Below are positions 40,060-51,110 of a stretch of 64,000 nucleotides of DNA, piece by piece. The position numbers and the translations under genes are program-made. The notes beneath the pieces are model-generated. The model ran no database searches. It was given only the letters and a program-made list of their open reading frames with translations, and was not told where the DNA came from. Every line of letters begins with the position of its first letter. The first letter of the stretch is position 1. Location of the stretch: the NCBI GenBank assembly GCA_021292165.1, contig CM037883.1:9005434-9069433 (forward strand), in the 5' to 3' direction. Source of the stretch: Shinisaurus crocodilurus. Taxonomy: Eukaryota; Chordata; Lepidosauria; Squamata; Shinisauridae.

Positions 40060-41049
40060 ATACATGATTGAAGTAGTACTAGTTCCCCTCTATTTAGTAC
40101 TGGTTAGGCCTCATCTTGAGTACTGCATCCAGTTCTGGGCACCACACTTTCAGAAGGATGCAGACAAACTGGAAAAGGTTCAGAGGAGGGCAACAAAGAT
40201 TATCAGGGGACTGGAAACAAAGCCCTGTGAGGAGACTGAAGGAACCGGGCATGTTTAGCCTTCAGAAGAGAAGACTGAGGGGAGATATGATGGTGCTCTT
40301 CAAGTACTTGAAAGGTTGTCACACAGAGGAGGGCCAAGATCTTTTCTCAACCATCCCAGAGTGCAGGACACGGAATAAAACCCTATACGGCTCCGGTCTA
40401 GTTTATCTCAAGGAGCACCTCCAGCAACATCAAGTAGGCCGCTCAACAAGATCTGCCACAGACGGCCTTCTCCCTGTCCCATCAGCCAGAGAAATCCGGC
40501 TGGTGGGGACTGGGAGGAGGGCCTTTTCTGTGTCAGCCCCCAATTTATGGAACTCTCTCCCCAGTGACCTCTGCCATGCCCCTTCCTTGATTAGCTTCCA
40601 CCATGCACTAAAAATGTGGCTTTTCAGGCGGGAATGTGGGGTGGGTTAGGATTTTTAAGTTTTGTACTGTTTTTTAATTGTGTTTTACACTCTGTTTTGT
40701 CTTGTATTTTATTGGATTGTACATCACTCAGAGTGGCCGGATGAATGGCCAGATGGGCGATTCAAAAATATAATAAATAAATAAATAATGGGCTCAAATT
40801 ACAGGAAGCCAGATTCCGGCTGTACATAGGAAAAAACTTCCTGACTGTTAGAGCAATATGACAATGGAACCAAATACCAATTACCTAGGGAGGTTGTGGG
40901 TTGTCCCACACTGGAGGCATTCAAGATACAGCTGGGCAGCCATCTATCAGGGATGCTTCAACTTGGATTCCTGGCAGCATTGAGCAGAGGGTTGGACTCG
41001 GTGGCCTTATAGGCCCCTTCCAACTCTATGATTCTATGATTCTATGATG
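40060..41049 (+). pseudogene. CR1 LINE reverse transcriptase C-terminus and 3' UTR, split by an L2 insertion
   Basis: Codons from about 40090 give [20 protein letters not shown], then [17 protein letters not shown], and after a +/-1 frameshift near 40235, [20 protein letters not shown]. All are hallmark CR1 sequence C-terminal to the catalytic domain. At 40373 the L2 fragment interrupts. CR1 resumes at about 40789 with GLKLQEARFRL-type codons, continues to the 3' end 'ggactcggtggccttatagg' and finishes with ATTCTATGATTCTATGATG. Reading across the insertion restores a continuous CR1 sequence. Catalytic and nuclease domains are absent. Confidence 0.85.
40374..40790 (+). pseudogene. L2-type LINE 3' fragment nested in CR1
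   Basis: Encodes RRAFSVSAPNLWNSLPSDLC and SFHHALKMWLFRRECGVG, the signature C-terminus of L2 proteins, then the tail 'ggggtgggttaggattttt', 'gtacatcactcagagtggcc' and (AATA)n. CR1 sequence ends at 'acacggaataa' and resumes after the AATAA tail with 'tgggctcaaatt', so AATAA or a little more is the target duplication. A 177-codon open frame fuses CR1 and L2 remnants by chance and is not a gene. Confidence 0.88.
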
Positions 41050-41103
41050 TATTTATTTATTTATTTTATTTATTTACATTTATTAATCGCCCATCTGGCC
41101 GGC
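41048..41103 (-). mobile_element. L2-type LINE tail
   Basis: (TTTA)n then 'attaatcgcccatctggccg', the reverse complement of the L2-type tail, abutting the CR1 3' end. Confidence 0.75.
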
Positions 41104-41684
41104 AACCTCTAGTTAGAGGTGAGTTCAATGGGACTTGTTCTGGGTAAGTATGTAAAGGATTAAGCCTTAGACCAGTGCTTCTCAATTATTTTCTGTCATG
41201 CCACCCCTAGGAAGAAGAAAACATTTCGCGCCCCCCGCGCGACTGTAAATAGTATCATTTGTCTATAAATTGTTATAAGTACACCTCTGCATAACACTGT
41301 ATTCTTATTAACGTATAAGAGAATAAAAAAAGAAAGAAATGTGGATCAATTTACAACAAAGAATAGCTTTATTAACTGTAGCAGAAAAGATTTAAAGGAG
41401 CACAGGATTTAAAGGAACACAATATTAAAAAAAACTTTTAACTGAGGTCAAACGAGCCCCCCTTTACGGAGCCTCGCGCCCCCCCTGGGGGGGCCGCCCC
41501 ACTATTTGAGAAGCACTGCCTTAGACTAAAATCTCTCCACTGAAGAAGGTACACAGAGAGATTAGAGTGTTGTACAGTTGGGACAGGGTGATCTCCAACT
41601 GCATGTGCCTTGGTTTCAATGTTATGTGCCATAGGATGTTGCCTGTTGTGGACTTAAACTGCAGTTTCTATTGCTCTGAGGATA
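41104..41684. repeat. Harbinger remnant and a foldback built on a GCGCCCCCC terminus
   Basis: 41104-41165 is a Harbinger-type MITE scrap (gagttcaatgggacttgttc). 41170-41525 begins 'gaccagtgcttctcaattat' and ends 'actatttgagaagcactgcc', inverted ends of a foldback or MITE. It has 'gcgccccccgcgcgac' and 'gcctcgcgccccccc' pairing inside. No gene. Confidence 0.6.
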
Positions 41685-41812
41685 GCATCACCATCGGCCT
41701 GGTTATTACTTGGATGGGAGACCCCTCCTCTAGTTTCCTGCATTGAGCAGGGGGTTGGACTCGATGGCCTTCTAGGCCCCTTCCAACTCTATGATCTATG
41801 AATCTATGAATC
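41685..41812 (+). mobile_element. 5S-derived SINE with CR1-like tail, 5'-truncated
   Basis: 'cctggttattacttggatgg', 'gagacccctcctctagtttc', then 'ctgcattgagcagggggttg' and 'ccttccaactctatgat'. It retains 5S box C and the whole tail. This is the only plus-strand copy. Confidence 0.8.
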
Positions 41813-41844
41813 ATCACCATCATCACCATCAATCACCATCGTCG

Positions 41845-41895
<51 letters not shown>

Positions 41896-41896
41896 A
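41811..41896. repeat. (ATC)n microsatellite
   Basis: About 86 bp of CAT/ATC units with CACCAT variants at the left and about seventeen perfect units at the right. Its translations give the His and Ser runs. Confidence 0.95.
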
Positions 41897-42674
41897 TCTT
41901 AAACCACCCCCAGACACTTTCAGCTTTGCATGTGTGCTCTCTCAGTGTCCCCTTTCGTCATGGGATGCTGCTGAGTGCTAAAGCCTGCTTTAGTGTGTTG
42001 TTCTGAGTTGAAACAGATGCGCCACAGTTTCCCCAGTCCAACTACCACCTTGTTCTTGAGGAGATGATGATAATTTTGTGTGGATCCCCTCCCCATACAC
42101 AAACACACACACACTTTTGCAGTCATGATCTTACAGTCACTTGATTCCGTTTCCCTTTTCTGTGAATTGGGGATTGTTGCTGGAACAGTAGAATGTGGGT
42201 TCAAAAGAGTGCTTTTGTGTGACTGTGTAGAAACACACACACACACACACCACACACACACATACACACTTTGCAAATCTTAAAGTTCATGTGACTTTCC
42301 CTTTCCTGGGTTGCTGGCTGCTGGGGATTCAAAAGAATCTGGGCCAGCGGGGCACCATTCAAACTGGGCAGGGTTGCATGAAACAAGGGTAATTCATTAG
42401 CCACAGTGGCTTGTTAACCACCCTGTGTGTGTGCCAGTCTTGTGCCAGCGTGATTTACATCATTACGCTCGCCAGACGTGGCTTCACATGTTGTCCAAAC
42501 CCAGCAAGGGTGGCTTGCTGGGCTGGTTAACAAACCACCCAGAATCCGCATGGCCTGTTGTTATAGTGGTGGGGTTAACCACCTCATCAAGCCACCCTCA
42601 TCAGGTTTTTGGGTGACATGAGAAATGGCTGCAGAGGCTTGAATCGGCAATGTGGTGCCTGCAACCCACTGTGT
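41897..42674. repeat. (CA)n tracts and a foldback around 42.40-42.61 kb
   Basis: (CA)n at 42098-42114 and 42232-42268. At 42400-42610, 'agccacagtggcttgttaac' pairs loosely with 'gttaaccacctcatcaagcc', with 'gctggttaacaaaccaccc' between; probably a MITE. The rest is unassigned. Confidence 0.5.
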
Positions 42675-42838
42675 ATTAGATTTCATAGATTTCATAGATC
42701 ATAGAGTTGGACAACCCCCTGCTCAATACAGGAAACTAGAGGAGGGGTCTCCCATCCAAGTAATAACCAGGCCTGACCCTGCTTAGCTTTCCACGCTCAG
42801 ACAAGCTGAGCCAGCGTGAGCCACAGGCCTGTTTAAAT
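42675..42838 (-). mobile_element. 5S-derived SINE with CR1-like tail
   Basis: Tail fragment 'cccctgctcaatacaggaaa' then 'tctcccatccaagtaataac', 'ccctgcttagctttccacgc', 'tgagccacaggcctg'. Box A and box C of 5S are conserved on the minus strand. Confidence 0.8.
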
Positions 42839-42879
42839 CAGCTATGGTGATGACCGTGAGAACCAGGTGTTATAGTGTG

Positions 42880-43135
42880 TACAGTAATACCTTGGATTGC
42901 AAGCATAATTCATTCCGGAACCATGCTTGTAATCCAAAACACTCTTATATCAAAGCGAGTCTCTGGCAGGCGTGAGCAGGGCCGATTTCGGCCCACTACA
43001 CCTGCTCAAGGCGAGCGGTTACATCCCTACGACTTGTCTTTCAAGACCTTGCTCGTTTATCAAGTAAAAAAAAATAAATTTTTTTTGCTTGTCTTGCAAA
43101 ACGCTCTCAGACCAAGTTACTTGCAATTCAAGGTA
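42880..43135. mobile_element. Tigger/mariner-like MITE carrying a CpG-rich insert
   Basis: Left end TACAGTAATACCTTGGATTGC, right end 'acttgcaattcaaggta'. Inner arms 'gcttgtaatccaaaacactc' and 'ttgtcttgcaaaacgctctc' pair in part. Between them (42963-43030) lies 'ggcaggcgtgagcagggccg...ggttacatccctac', nearly identical to 17236-17302 in the nested CpG-rich element. The insert and its host are unrelated families, so this is a nested or captured fragment. Confidence 0.7.
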
Positions 43136-43382
43136 TACAAGGTAGAGCTGTATAAACACAGACATTGTAACTACACATGTGTATTTCACTCAATGTTCTC
43201 ATGGTATCCTTTGTTGGGGGGTTTAGTCTTCAAACACCTCTTCATCTGATCCAGAATAAAGCCGAAATTCATTTGACTTGATCAACAACACATTTCTTAG
43301 GCATGATAAGAAAAGCACTACTTAAAAGGTAAGTATTATTTGAAGATCATCAAAAGCTCAAATGATGGGGGAAACAATCTAG

Positions 43383-43384
<2 letters not shown>
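43136..43384. other. No recognised feature
   Basis: Unassigned DNA preceding the compound microsatellite. Confidence 0.35.

Positions 43385-43448
<64 letters not shown>
43385..43448. repeat. (TC)n(AC)n compound microsatellite
   Basis: About eighteen TC units run directly into fourteen AC units. The junction is perfect. Confidence 0.95.
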
Positions 43449-43450
<2 letters not shown>

Positions 43451-44530
43451 TTAACTAGCAAGGGATTCTCTGGAGGGGGGAAATGATTGGTTTTACCATT
43501 GGTATTGATATAACCTTATAAAAAAGGAGGCCAGAAAATATCACAGTGACATAAATTTTATTTATGTGTTTTTCTTATTCCTCCCCAAAGAATTTGTTGC
43601 ATCATTCAAATCCTTCATTTTGAGCCAAACAAAATTAAACTAGCCATACTGCCCCCCCCCACCATACACACACCTTATTCGTTTCATCTTTAATGATAGT
43701 GTGCAACTATTAGAGGGAACTATAGCAAAATGAATATATTGGAACAGACTTCCCATGCATTGTTCTGTAGATTGTGTTTAAATTAGGGTGGAAATAATTA
43801 AATGCAATAGGGGGAGTATGGAGCTATGAACAGAACAAAATTGCAAAGTTCTGCCAAGGCAGACATCAAAGCAAATGTTGTGTAATATGAGCCGAACTAA
43901 ACATAGCCTCTATCCTTATTATATTCTTATTGCTGATGAAAAATTCATTATGTTAACAGAACATCTTATAGAAGGACGTGCCCAGATGCTTCTGCTTCCC
44001 GTTGGGTAACAATGAGTTATGGAAATCAAGAAGGCTTATCTAGGCTATTACTGTGCGGCATTTAACTGATCAATCTCTGGGTTGCAAGAGTAGGATGCAG
44101 CTGCATGAAAAAAATGACAAATTATCAGGACCAGTCTGGAGTGATTGTCCTGCAGAAAGTGGTATGTTGCTAGTACTGCACATCCAGGCTTCCGGGCCGC
44201 CATATTGCCTTTCACATGTTCTTAGTCCTATGTGGCTCCATTTGGGAGAAGGACGGCATGGAGGAAGCAACTGCATGATGCATTCTACCAGTTATGGATA
44301 CTATGAGCTGCAGCAGCTTCATTGGCCCCCGGCTGGTTGGGTTGGGCGGGTAATATAAAGTCCTGTTTTTGAACTGTAAATTCCTTAAAGGGCCCAGAAT
44401 ACTTTAAGGACCACATGCTCCCATATGAGCCTAATCTCTAGTGAGGTCTTCTCTTGGAAGTCTTCCTTCAAGTACCCCCATCATCTGAAGAATGGCAGTT
44501 GGTGACATGGGACAGTGTCTTTTTTTCTCG
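43449..44530. other. Unassigned; candidate conserved element 43790-43990
   Basis: A C10 run at 43651. The block near 43.8-44.0 kb (aataattaaatgcaataggg; gctgatgaaaaattcattat) is repeat-free and TAAT-rich, with the texture of a conserved non-coding element. No exon recognised. Confidence 0.3.
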
Positions 44531-44967
44531 TAGGGATGGGCAGATTTTGGCAATTTCAGACTTGCTGGGATGGATGGCTTTTTTTGAAGTCCCATCCCAT
44601 TTCCCATGAGTCTGAGATTTCTTTATTTTTTTTCCTCTCCAAAGAATCCACTCAGAGATTTGTGCACATTTTTTTTCATAGTGTACTTATTAATGCACAA
44701 AGATGTGTGTGCATTTTTAAATGTACATATTTTGGGGCACATGTACCCATTAACTACACATTTTTCTTTGCACATTTTTCAAATGTGTGCACATTGTGGA
44801 ATATATGTGTCTTTGTTGTTGTTGTTGTTGTTGTTTAAGAATACATCACAGGCTTGGAAACAGTATGGATCTCTAACTGCAAATTGCCTTTGGATCCATG
44901 CTCAGTGCAAATTAGGTAACTCCATTTAAAAAAAAATGATGGTTCAAATTTCTCACACATCCCTACT
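44531..44967. repeat. AT-rich TAGGGATG-family MITE, nearly full length
   Basis: Starts TAGGGATGGGCAGATTTTGG and ends CAAATTTCTCACACATCCCTA. The interior has 'gcacatttttttt' phrases and a (TTG)n tract at 44812-44836. The 107-codon frames within it reflect low stop density only. Confidence 0.75.
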
Positions 44968-46268
44968 TTTCTGTGGTGATACTGATACTCCCTGAGAAAG
45001 TTTCACTCTCTCCTTCCTGATTGACTTTTAGATACCAGGATAATGTGAACTTCCTCAAGAAGGTTTGTAGGTTGCCCTGATCTGATTAGCCTTTTCTCTT
45101 AGTTTCTGTAACACTGTTATGGGTTATGGTTTTATCTGATCTGTGGTTTTGTATACTTGTTTTAGTAATCTTGCTAGTCTCCTTGGAGACATTTGGTCAA
45201 GAAGCATCAGCCAATGTTTGAATAAATTAAGAAAAGAAGGCTAGGGTGAAGGAAGCATGAATTCAGGTTATGAGGAAGGTCTGGATTGTGTCATGGCCAA
45301 GGACACCCCATCCCCCATTAGAGGAGTGTCCTGATAATATGGAGTTTGGGAAATATTGGGTTCAGAAACTATCCCAGAGGAGAGCCTCCAAACTACTTGC
45401 CCCACCAGAGATACTCACTGAAGGGGAGCTCCAAGGGCCATCAATGCCAATCATTTCTTGGAAGGACACCTCTCCCCAACCGTGCCATGTCCAGGGGCAG
45501 CAGAAGGCTTCCATGCCCTCCCAGCGGGCATGTCTTCTTCTTTGAGCCAAATTAGTTTTCCTCTGGGGAGGACAGAGCTCCACAAGTTATCTGAGAGGAG
45601 TTTTTCTAGCCCTGCCACTTAAGTTAAAAAAATGGGTTTGAACTTGGAAACCTAGACATGCAAAACTGATATTTTACCTCTGAGTCCAACCCTAAAATAT
45701 ATAGGAAGTGGTCTTATACTAAATATAATAATAGTTTTATCTCTTGCCTAATGCTGTCAATGTTGAAAGGCAACCGCTTTTCAGGATCTATCCCCCCCCC
45801 CCAGTCCTACTAGCTGTGATCCTTTTATCTCAAGATGCCGGAAACTGAAACCTGGGACCTGCTGCAAACAGAGCCTATACCCTACCACTGAACTATAGAC
45901 ATTTCCCTACTTGGGACAGGAAGAAAATAGCATTTATTAGAATCAACCATTACTAGAATCTAAGGGTGCAATCCTATGCCTGCTTAGACAGAAAAAAAAT
46001 ATGTCCTAACACTGTAGATGCTTGGAACTCTAGAACTTCCCCCCCCCCCTGTCCTAATAGTGTAGATTTATGGAGGAAACTGCACCATGTTGGGAATTGC
46101 ATCATGCATGAAACTTAGCAGAACAGTTGGCAACAAACACAGGATACCACTACAGTTGCATTAGTGCTAAGCACATCATGCACCAATGCAGTCTGTTTCA
46201 TGTGCCACTACGATTACAGTATCTACATGACTAAGGCAAATCTCAGTGTCACAGTCCATCTTGTAATT
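44968..46268. repeat. Mostly unassigned; tRNA-SINE remnant and Harbinger half-copy
   Basis: 45838-45905 (gaaacctgggacctgctgca, taccactgaactatag) is the reverse of the tRNA-derived SINE head. 45962-46000 (taagggtgcaatcctatgcc) is one end of the Harbinger-type MITE. 46050-46190 may be a further foldback. C9-C10 runs occur at 45790 and 46029. No exon recognised. Confidence 0.45.
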
Positions 46269-46545
46269 AGGGATGAGTGGGGATTTTATTTAAGTTCAGT
46301 TTTTGTAAGAATTTGCAAAAATAAACTGCAAAGTTCTCCATACTTGGGACAAAAAGAACATGAGAGTAAAATAATGAATGCCAGAGAAACCTATGGATGA
46401 GTAAAACTGTCTGTTTCACTGTCTCCCACACATTTCAGTTTTTAAAATATCAAGTTCTTGCTCACCCAAGTATAAAGTACTTCATGAATTTTGATAAATC
46501 CTTCTAAAAATGAACTGAAACAAAATTCTCACCCATCTGCACCAG
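46269..46545. repeat. AT-rich TAGGGATG-family MITE
   Basis: Starts TAGGGATGAGTGGGGATTTT and ends 'gaaacaaaattctcacccat', joining directly to the composite repeat that follows. Confidence 0.6.
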
Positions 46546-47095
46546 CTAAATTCAATAGGCAGAGCTACTCCCGGCATAGAGAGGACCAGGGCTAGTGCCA
46601 AGGGCCCACACCCAAGCACCGGGGCCCACTGATAACACCTGTCTGGAATTTCTCCTCCACTTTACCATCACAACCTGCTTATTCACCTGCTTCTCACTCT
46701 GGCCCAGACAGTGGTGATGGTGGTGGTGAGAAAGAGGAGCAGTAGATGCCACTACCTGCTTGCTCCCTGGCTCTCTGCCTGTCAAGCAAGCAAGTGGTAC
46801 CAATGATGAGAAAGAGGATGAGCAGCAGGTGAGAATGCTGGTGAGAAGGTAGACTCACTGAGGGAGGGGGCCACTGAGGAAGTCCTTGTCCAAGGTCCCT
46901 CCAAAACTTGTGACCAGCACTGGAGAGGACCATGATGTACCTGTCTGCTATAGCTGTTAAAGGTGAAGAGCCTGTCAGAAAAAAAGAGGTGGCAACCCTA
47001 AAATTTAGGCAGTTGCATGGTTGAATACAGAGGGATTCAAACCCAGACTTCTAAGAGCTAAGCACTTGAAGCACTGGGCCTTGATGGATGACTCC
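46546..47095. repeat. Composite MITE family, 46-kb copy, carrying a nested element
   Basis: Collinear with the 8-kb copy. It lacks the palindromic MITE found there and keeps the uninserted site gccttgat (47078-47085). It carries instead the insertion at 46589-46922. Confidence 0.75.
46579..46932. mobile_element. hAT-like insertion with GAGAGGACCA repeats on both sides
   Basis: The body 46589-46922 begins near CAGGGCTAGTGCC and ends CCAGCACTGG, imperfect inverted ends. GAGAGGACCA flanks both sides (46579-46588 and 46923-46932) while the 8-kb paralogue has it once (8146-8155). The same element, in the same relation to the same repeat, occurs inverted at 53.46-53.81 kb, so the composite seems to have been copied after the insertion. 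Confidence 0.75.
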
Positions 47096-47540
47096 GTCAC
47101 TTTTACTTTCTCCTCCAAGTATTTTTAAAGCTCAAGTTCTTCTTTTTGTCCCCAATATGGAGAATTTTGTGAACATTTTTGGTATTTTTTTTAGTAATTG
47201 AACAAGTCATCAGGGTCCTTCCCACTGGGCAGTTGGCCCTCTGGGCAGCGGCAGTCGAACTAGAGTAGGAGAAGGTGTCCAGTGTCATATTCACCTGACT
47301 CTTGCTTATTTCCCTCCCTACAGGGCAGTTGGTGGTGGACAGGGGGAGAACAAGTCTGTTGGGACAAGACAGAGCAAGATCAAATGTTGCTCCAACAACA
47401 ACAGAGATCTCTCCCCTGCCATGGTATGTCATTAGTCTTGGTGGTGGGGAGGGGACAGTCCCACTGGAGCACGGACATGTCGGACAGTCTCTAATGTCTG
47501 TCTTGAACACGTTGTAGCTGAGTGCTGAATTCAGATTCAG
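47096..47540. other. No recognised feature
   Basis: The phrase 'gggcagttgg' occurs at 47228 and 47323. The 152-codon minus-strand open frame spans this block without any recognisable domain. Confidence 0.35.
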
Positions 47541-47835
47541 AGAAGCTCTCGGGGGCCACATTCCAGTGGTGGGAAGAGCTGAAGGGAAAATGGGACAGGA
47601 CCCAAAGGCACCAGCATATTTCAGCTTAATGCTCTTCCACCAGTAACTACCGTAACTCTTTGGAGAGGCATTTCAACCTTTTAGAATGAGAGGAAAACAA
47701 GAAAAAGCCTGGAAAGCACCAAATGACTGGTGGTTGAGGGGAAGTGGGTGGGGGTCGGAGAAGGGGCATTGCCCTCTGGGGACCCCCAGAGGGCCAGATT
47801 TGGCTTTTGGTCCTGAGGTTCTGCAACCCTGTTCT
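47541..47835. repeat. hAT/Charlie-like element remnant, short copy
   Basis: 'gggggccacattccagtggt' and 'caccagcatatttcagctta' match 23.32-23.42 kb. The right end 'ggtcctgaggttctgcaacc' then CTG is the inverse of a CAGGGTTGCAGAACC terminus. Confidence 0.55.
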
Positions 47836-48837
47836 AATGCATTTTTTCCACCTGCCTCCCTTGCTCCCACTCTCTTGCTTAAGAAAATAAGAAGTGCTTT
47901 CTTTGCCAGATCAGATCAAAAACCGTCTAGTCCGGCATTCTTTGAAAGATCCCAGCAACTGAAGGCACCAAATGATCTACCAGAGACTGACCAGTTGGTC
48001 CATAACTACAGCATAATCTAACTCCTGATTACCCTTCCTTTAAAGCACAGTATAACTAGAAAGTTACTTCAGGAAAAAATTGAGAATAACCATCTTCTAA
48101 ATGTTCCTCTTGTTCCTTGTTAAGAACTGCATTCTGGAACAAAACAAACACATTTTCTGCATGAAACCTATAGTCTGATCTCTCTCTGTTTACCTTCAAA
48201 ATTAATATCAGGTAAATGTGTTCCTTCAGCTAACTAGCATATAACACTTTCTTTTCTTTTCTTTTCTTTTCTTTTTTCATTTTAATTAATAGCTCTTTCA
48301 CCATGAACATTGTTATGTCTGGAGCCTTGATCTCATACGCCTTTTCCACTTAATTTTAAGTATTGTTCAGCACAGCAACTTCAGTTTCATCTTCTTCTCT
48401 CTCCTAGCAGGAACTTTAAAAATTAAGGAGGCTATTTTGGTTGTTTTAAAAGAAATATATTATTATTTCATACAGACTGTCTTTTCCTTCTGCATCACTG
48501 AACAAATACATTTTGAAACCTGATTTCCTCTCCTCTTTTTCTGTATTCATTTTGAATTAATCCATGCTTCTCATCAAGCTGTGGAGAGATTCACTGCAGT
48601 AAAAGGAATCTGAAAAAGCAACACTGGATCTGCTAGGAGCATGAGATAGAGGTCAAGAGGTGGTCAGCAGTAGGTATTAGGAGTGGTACAACATAAGATG
48701 CTACGGTTGCAAATTTAGGGATGTTGGCAAAATCTGCAATAGATACAAATGAGTTCAGTTTTCTAGGACTCTGAGCCATGAATTCTGCAGCAAACCAGTT
48801 TCTCCCAAGTCGCACGGATTCCCTGGACTTGTGGACC
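47836..48837. repeat. CR1-like scrap and (TTTTC)n tract in unassigned DNA
   Basis: 47880-48040 (agatcagatcaaaaaccgtc, tagtccggcattctttg) is a minus-strand CR1-type fragment. A (CTTTT)n tract spans 48247-48278. The rest is AT-rich and unassigned. Confidence 0.45.
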
Positions 48838-49150
48838 AGTTTGGTTTTTTTTAACTTTCTGGAATTTTGCGCAAATGTAGTTGTAGAAAAAAATACGTGT
48901 TTTTTTTAAAAAAATCACATTTCCACCCATAGGCTAAAGCATGAAATGTCCCTGTTGAGGGGATTTGCACATGGGGGGGGGGGGGATTTGTGCATTTTTG
49001 CAAGCACAAATTTGCAGAAGTGCGCACAAACGCACGCTCAGGGAATTGAAAATAAAAATCTGATTCTGTCATTGAGCGGATGATGGAACGAAAGGTGCCG
49101 GACATTCCATGAAACACAGACAGAATGGATTTAACAAAATCTGTACATCT
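48838..49150. repeat. AT-rich MITE, inverted partner of the 10-kb copy
   Basis: 'cacccataggctaaagcatg', a run of G at 48975-48988, 'gcatttttgcaagcacaaat' and 'gatggaacgaaaggtgccgg' are the reverse complement of 10.14-10.66 kb without the SINE. It therefore shows the uninterrupted arrangement. Confidence 0.65.
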
Positions 49151-50489
49151 GTACATTAGTACATTAGTACAAATCTGTACATTAGTTGCTATCTTATACC
49201 CACTTACCTGGGAGTAAGCCCCATTCAATACAATGGAACTTACTTTTGAGCAGACATGTTATAGGGTTGATTTGTAAGCGGGTTTACTTTTGATTCTGTA
49301 ACAGACAGGTGGGCCCTGAACAAAGCCCAAATCCAAACTCTTCATTAGCAAGATATTTGAAAAGCACTGAGGATAAAGAGTTTGGATCATTTGCAGCCAT
49401 GAGAAAACAAAAAATCACCAGTGAATTTTCACTGTCATTCTTCCATGCTGGAGTTTTCATGTGAACATATCCCTGTGTGGTCAGACTTATATTTAACCAC
49501 ATCTTGTGCTGAAGAACAAAAAAAAACAAAACAATGAACAAATGATGTTCTTAAAAGCCTAGGCACACACTGACCCCCAAACCCAACTTATTCTGTTATT
49601 AAAGAATTTACAGAATCCAATATTTTCAATATTAGATAATTGCATTTTCAATATCAAAAAAGTAATGTTACATATACTGTGTTTTTTGCTGTGTGCCCCC
49701 CCCCTTTAATCATTGTTCTCTTTGGCTAAAAGCATCTTCTACACTTAGATAGCCACATTACATTTTTATATTGCATATTTGGTGCCTTGTGGTTTTAACA
49801 AACCACCCCATAGATCAGCTAAACTGCACAAGTTAAATGCAGCTGTGTGTTGCTAGTTGTTGTTGCTAGCGCCAGTGTGTTGGGGAGAAGATTGGCATGT
49901 TTGATTGTTTCTCCCTTGTACAAAGAAAGATGGAAAACTTCAGATAAACTATGTTATTACAGGAGCCCTACCCTCTTCCTTCAAAAGGCCTGTTCAGTTG
50001 AATAATACAGTGTAATGGTCAAGATAACTGTTAACTGAACTGGATTAAAATATATGCACTCTTCTTTAACAGTTCGGAGGCAAAGCAAGCACTTCACAAA
50101 GAAGAAGATATGCCAACTCTGCAAACACTTGCTGTTGTCTCATAATCAAACTTTCCAAAGGGAGTAGCTAGCAGAAACTATGAAGTTTTATAGGGTAAGG
50201 TGAAAGCATATTGGGTCCTTTGTGTCACCTGATACCTTCTGGCATAGATGTAGTATGATAATTCTGGTTTGCTGCATTGAAGACACTGAAGCACAACAGA
50301 GATCAAAGTTAGCTAGGAGCTTTCTTTTCTAGCAAGCTGTCATAGTGCTGTGCAGAACATAATTTGCTGAAGGCTAGTCAGCAGAGCTGCTGGTTCAAAA
50401 TCATTCTGGTTCTGGGTAGCTGGGGTGGGTGAATCTGTCAAGTTCCTTTCCAGTCAGTTCATCAGATTTCCACAGGTAGTCATTCCAAC
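49151..50489. other. Unassigned with one Harbinger remnant
   Basis: 49195-49270 (acctgggagtaagccccatt, ttacttttgagcag) is the middle of the Harbinger-type MITE. The rest, AT-rich, shows no repeat partner. A TATA-rich but featureless part lies at 49.6-49.8 kb. Confidence 0.4.
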
Positions 50490-50611
50490 CAATTTCTGGA
50501 TTGATTCACAAAATGTTTGAAAAGAAATCTGTCCAAAAATATACCGTTTTTGTATGCAATTTTCAAAATGTACAGTTTAATGCACACACATGCACCACAC
50601 ACACACATGCA

Positions 50612-50650
<39 letters not shown>

Positions 50651-50722
50651 ACCATGCTAAAGCAATTTAGTGTGTACTTTTTCTTAATGCATACTTTTTC
50701 TGCACATATTTTTAATTGCCTG
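50490..50722. repeat. AT-rich MITE with a long (CA)n array
   Basis: Family-like phrases (gtatgcaattttcaaaatgt, ttaatgcatactttttctgc) flank a CA array at 50582-50650 with two CATGCACCA interruptions. Confidence 0.65.
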
Positions 50723-51110
50723 GCAGAGCAATCCCATGGCCCCTAGACCACAGGATTGCTCAGATTCCCAGCTCCGATTCCCAGCAACCTTGGAGCTGGG
50801 TGTCCACGTTGGGAGCATCCCCTGCCCTTGCAGCTGGCATGGAAAGGACCATGACAGCTGCTTCTCCAAGGTCAGAACAGTGACTTTGGAGAAGGGGTTT
50901 AAAGGGTGGGGTGGGGGCAGGGAGAGGAGGAGACCGGAGCCACCAAGATACAACATATCCTGGCGACACCTCAGCCTCCTTCCCTCCCGCTCCGAAGCAG
51001 TTAGATGGCCAAGGTTGGCTGTCCAGCTGCTTTGCAGAGTGGGAGGAGTGTGGTGGCGACCTTCACCTCTGCGCTCCTCCCGCCCTGCATATGGTGCCCA
51101 TAATTCTCCC
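50723..51110 (-). repeat. GC-rich foldback MITE, copy 2 (inverted)
   Basis: Starts 'cagagcaatcccatggcccc' and ends 'ccctgcatatggtgccc'. In reverse complement it is collinear with copy 1. Low stop density in this GC-rich unit produces four overlapping open frames of 69-166 codons; none has a domain and two are antisense to each other. Confidence 0.6.

Noticed and set aside
40116..40649. 177-codon open frame as a gene
   Set aside because: It is a chance fusion of a CR1 fragment with a nested L2 fragment; both parts match LINE C-terminal signatures.
41811..41896. Regular spaced repeats as a CRISPR array
   Set aside because: Microsatellites with no unique spacers; the DNA is vertebrate. No array of direct repeats with spacers was seen anywhere.
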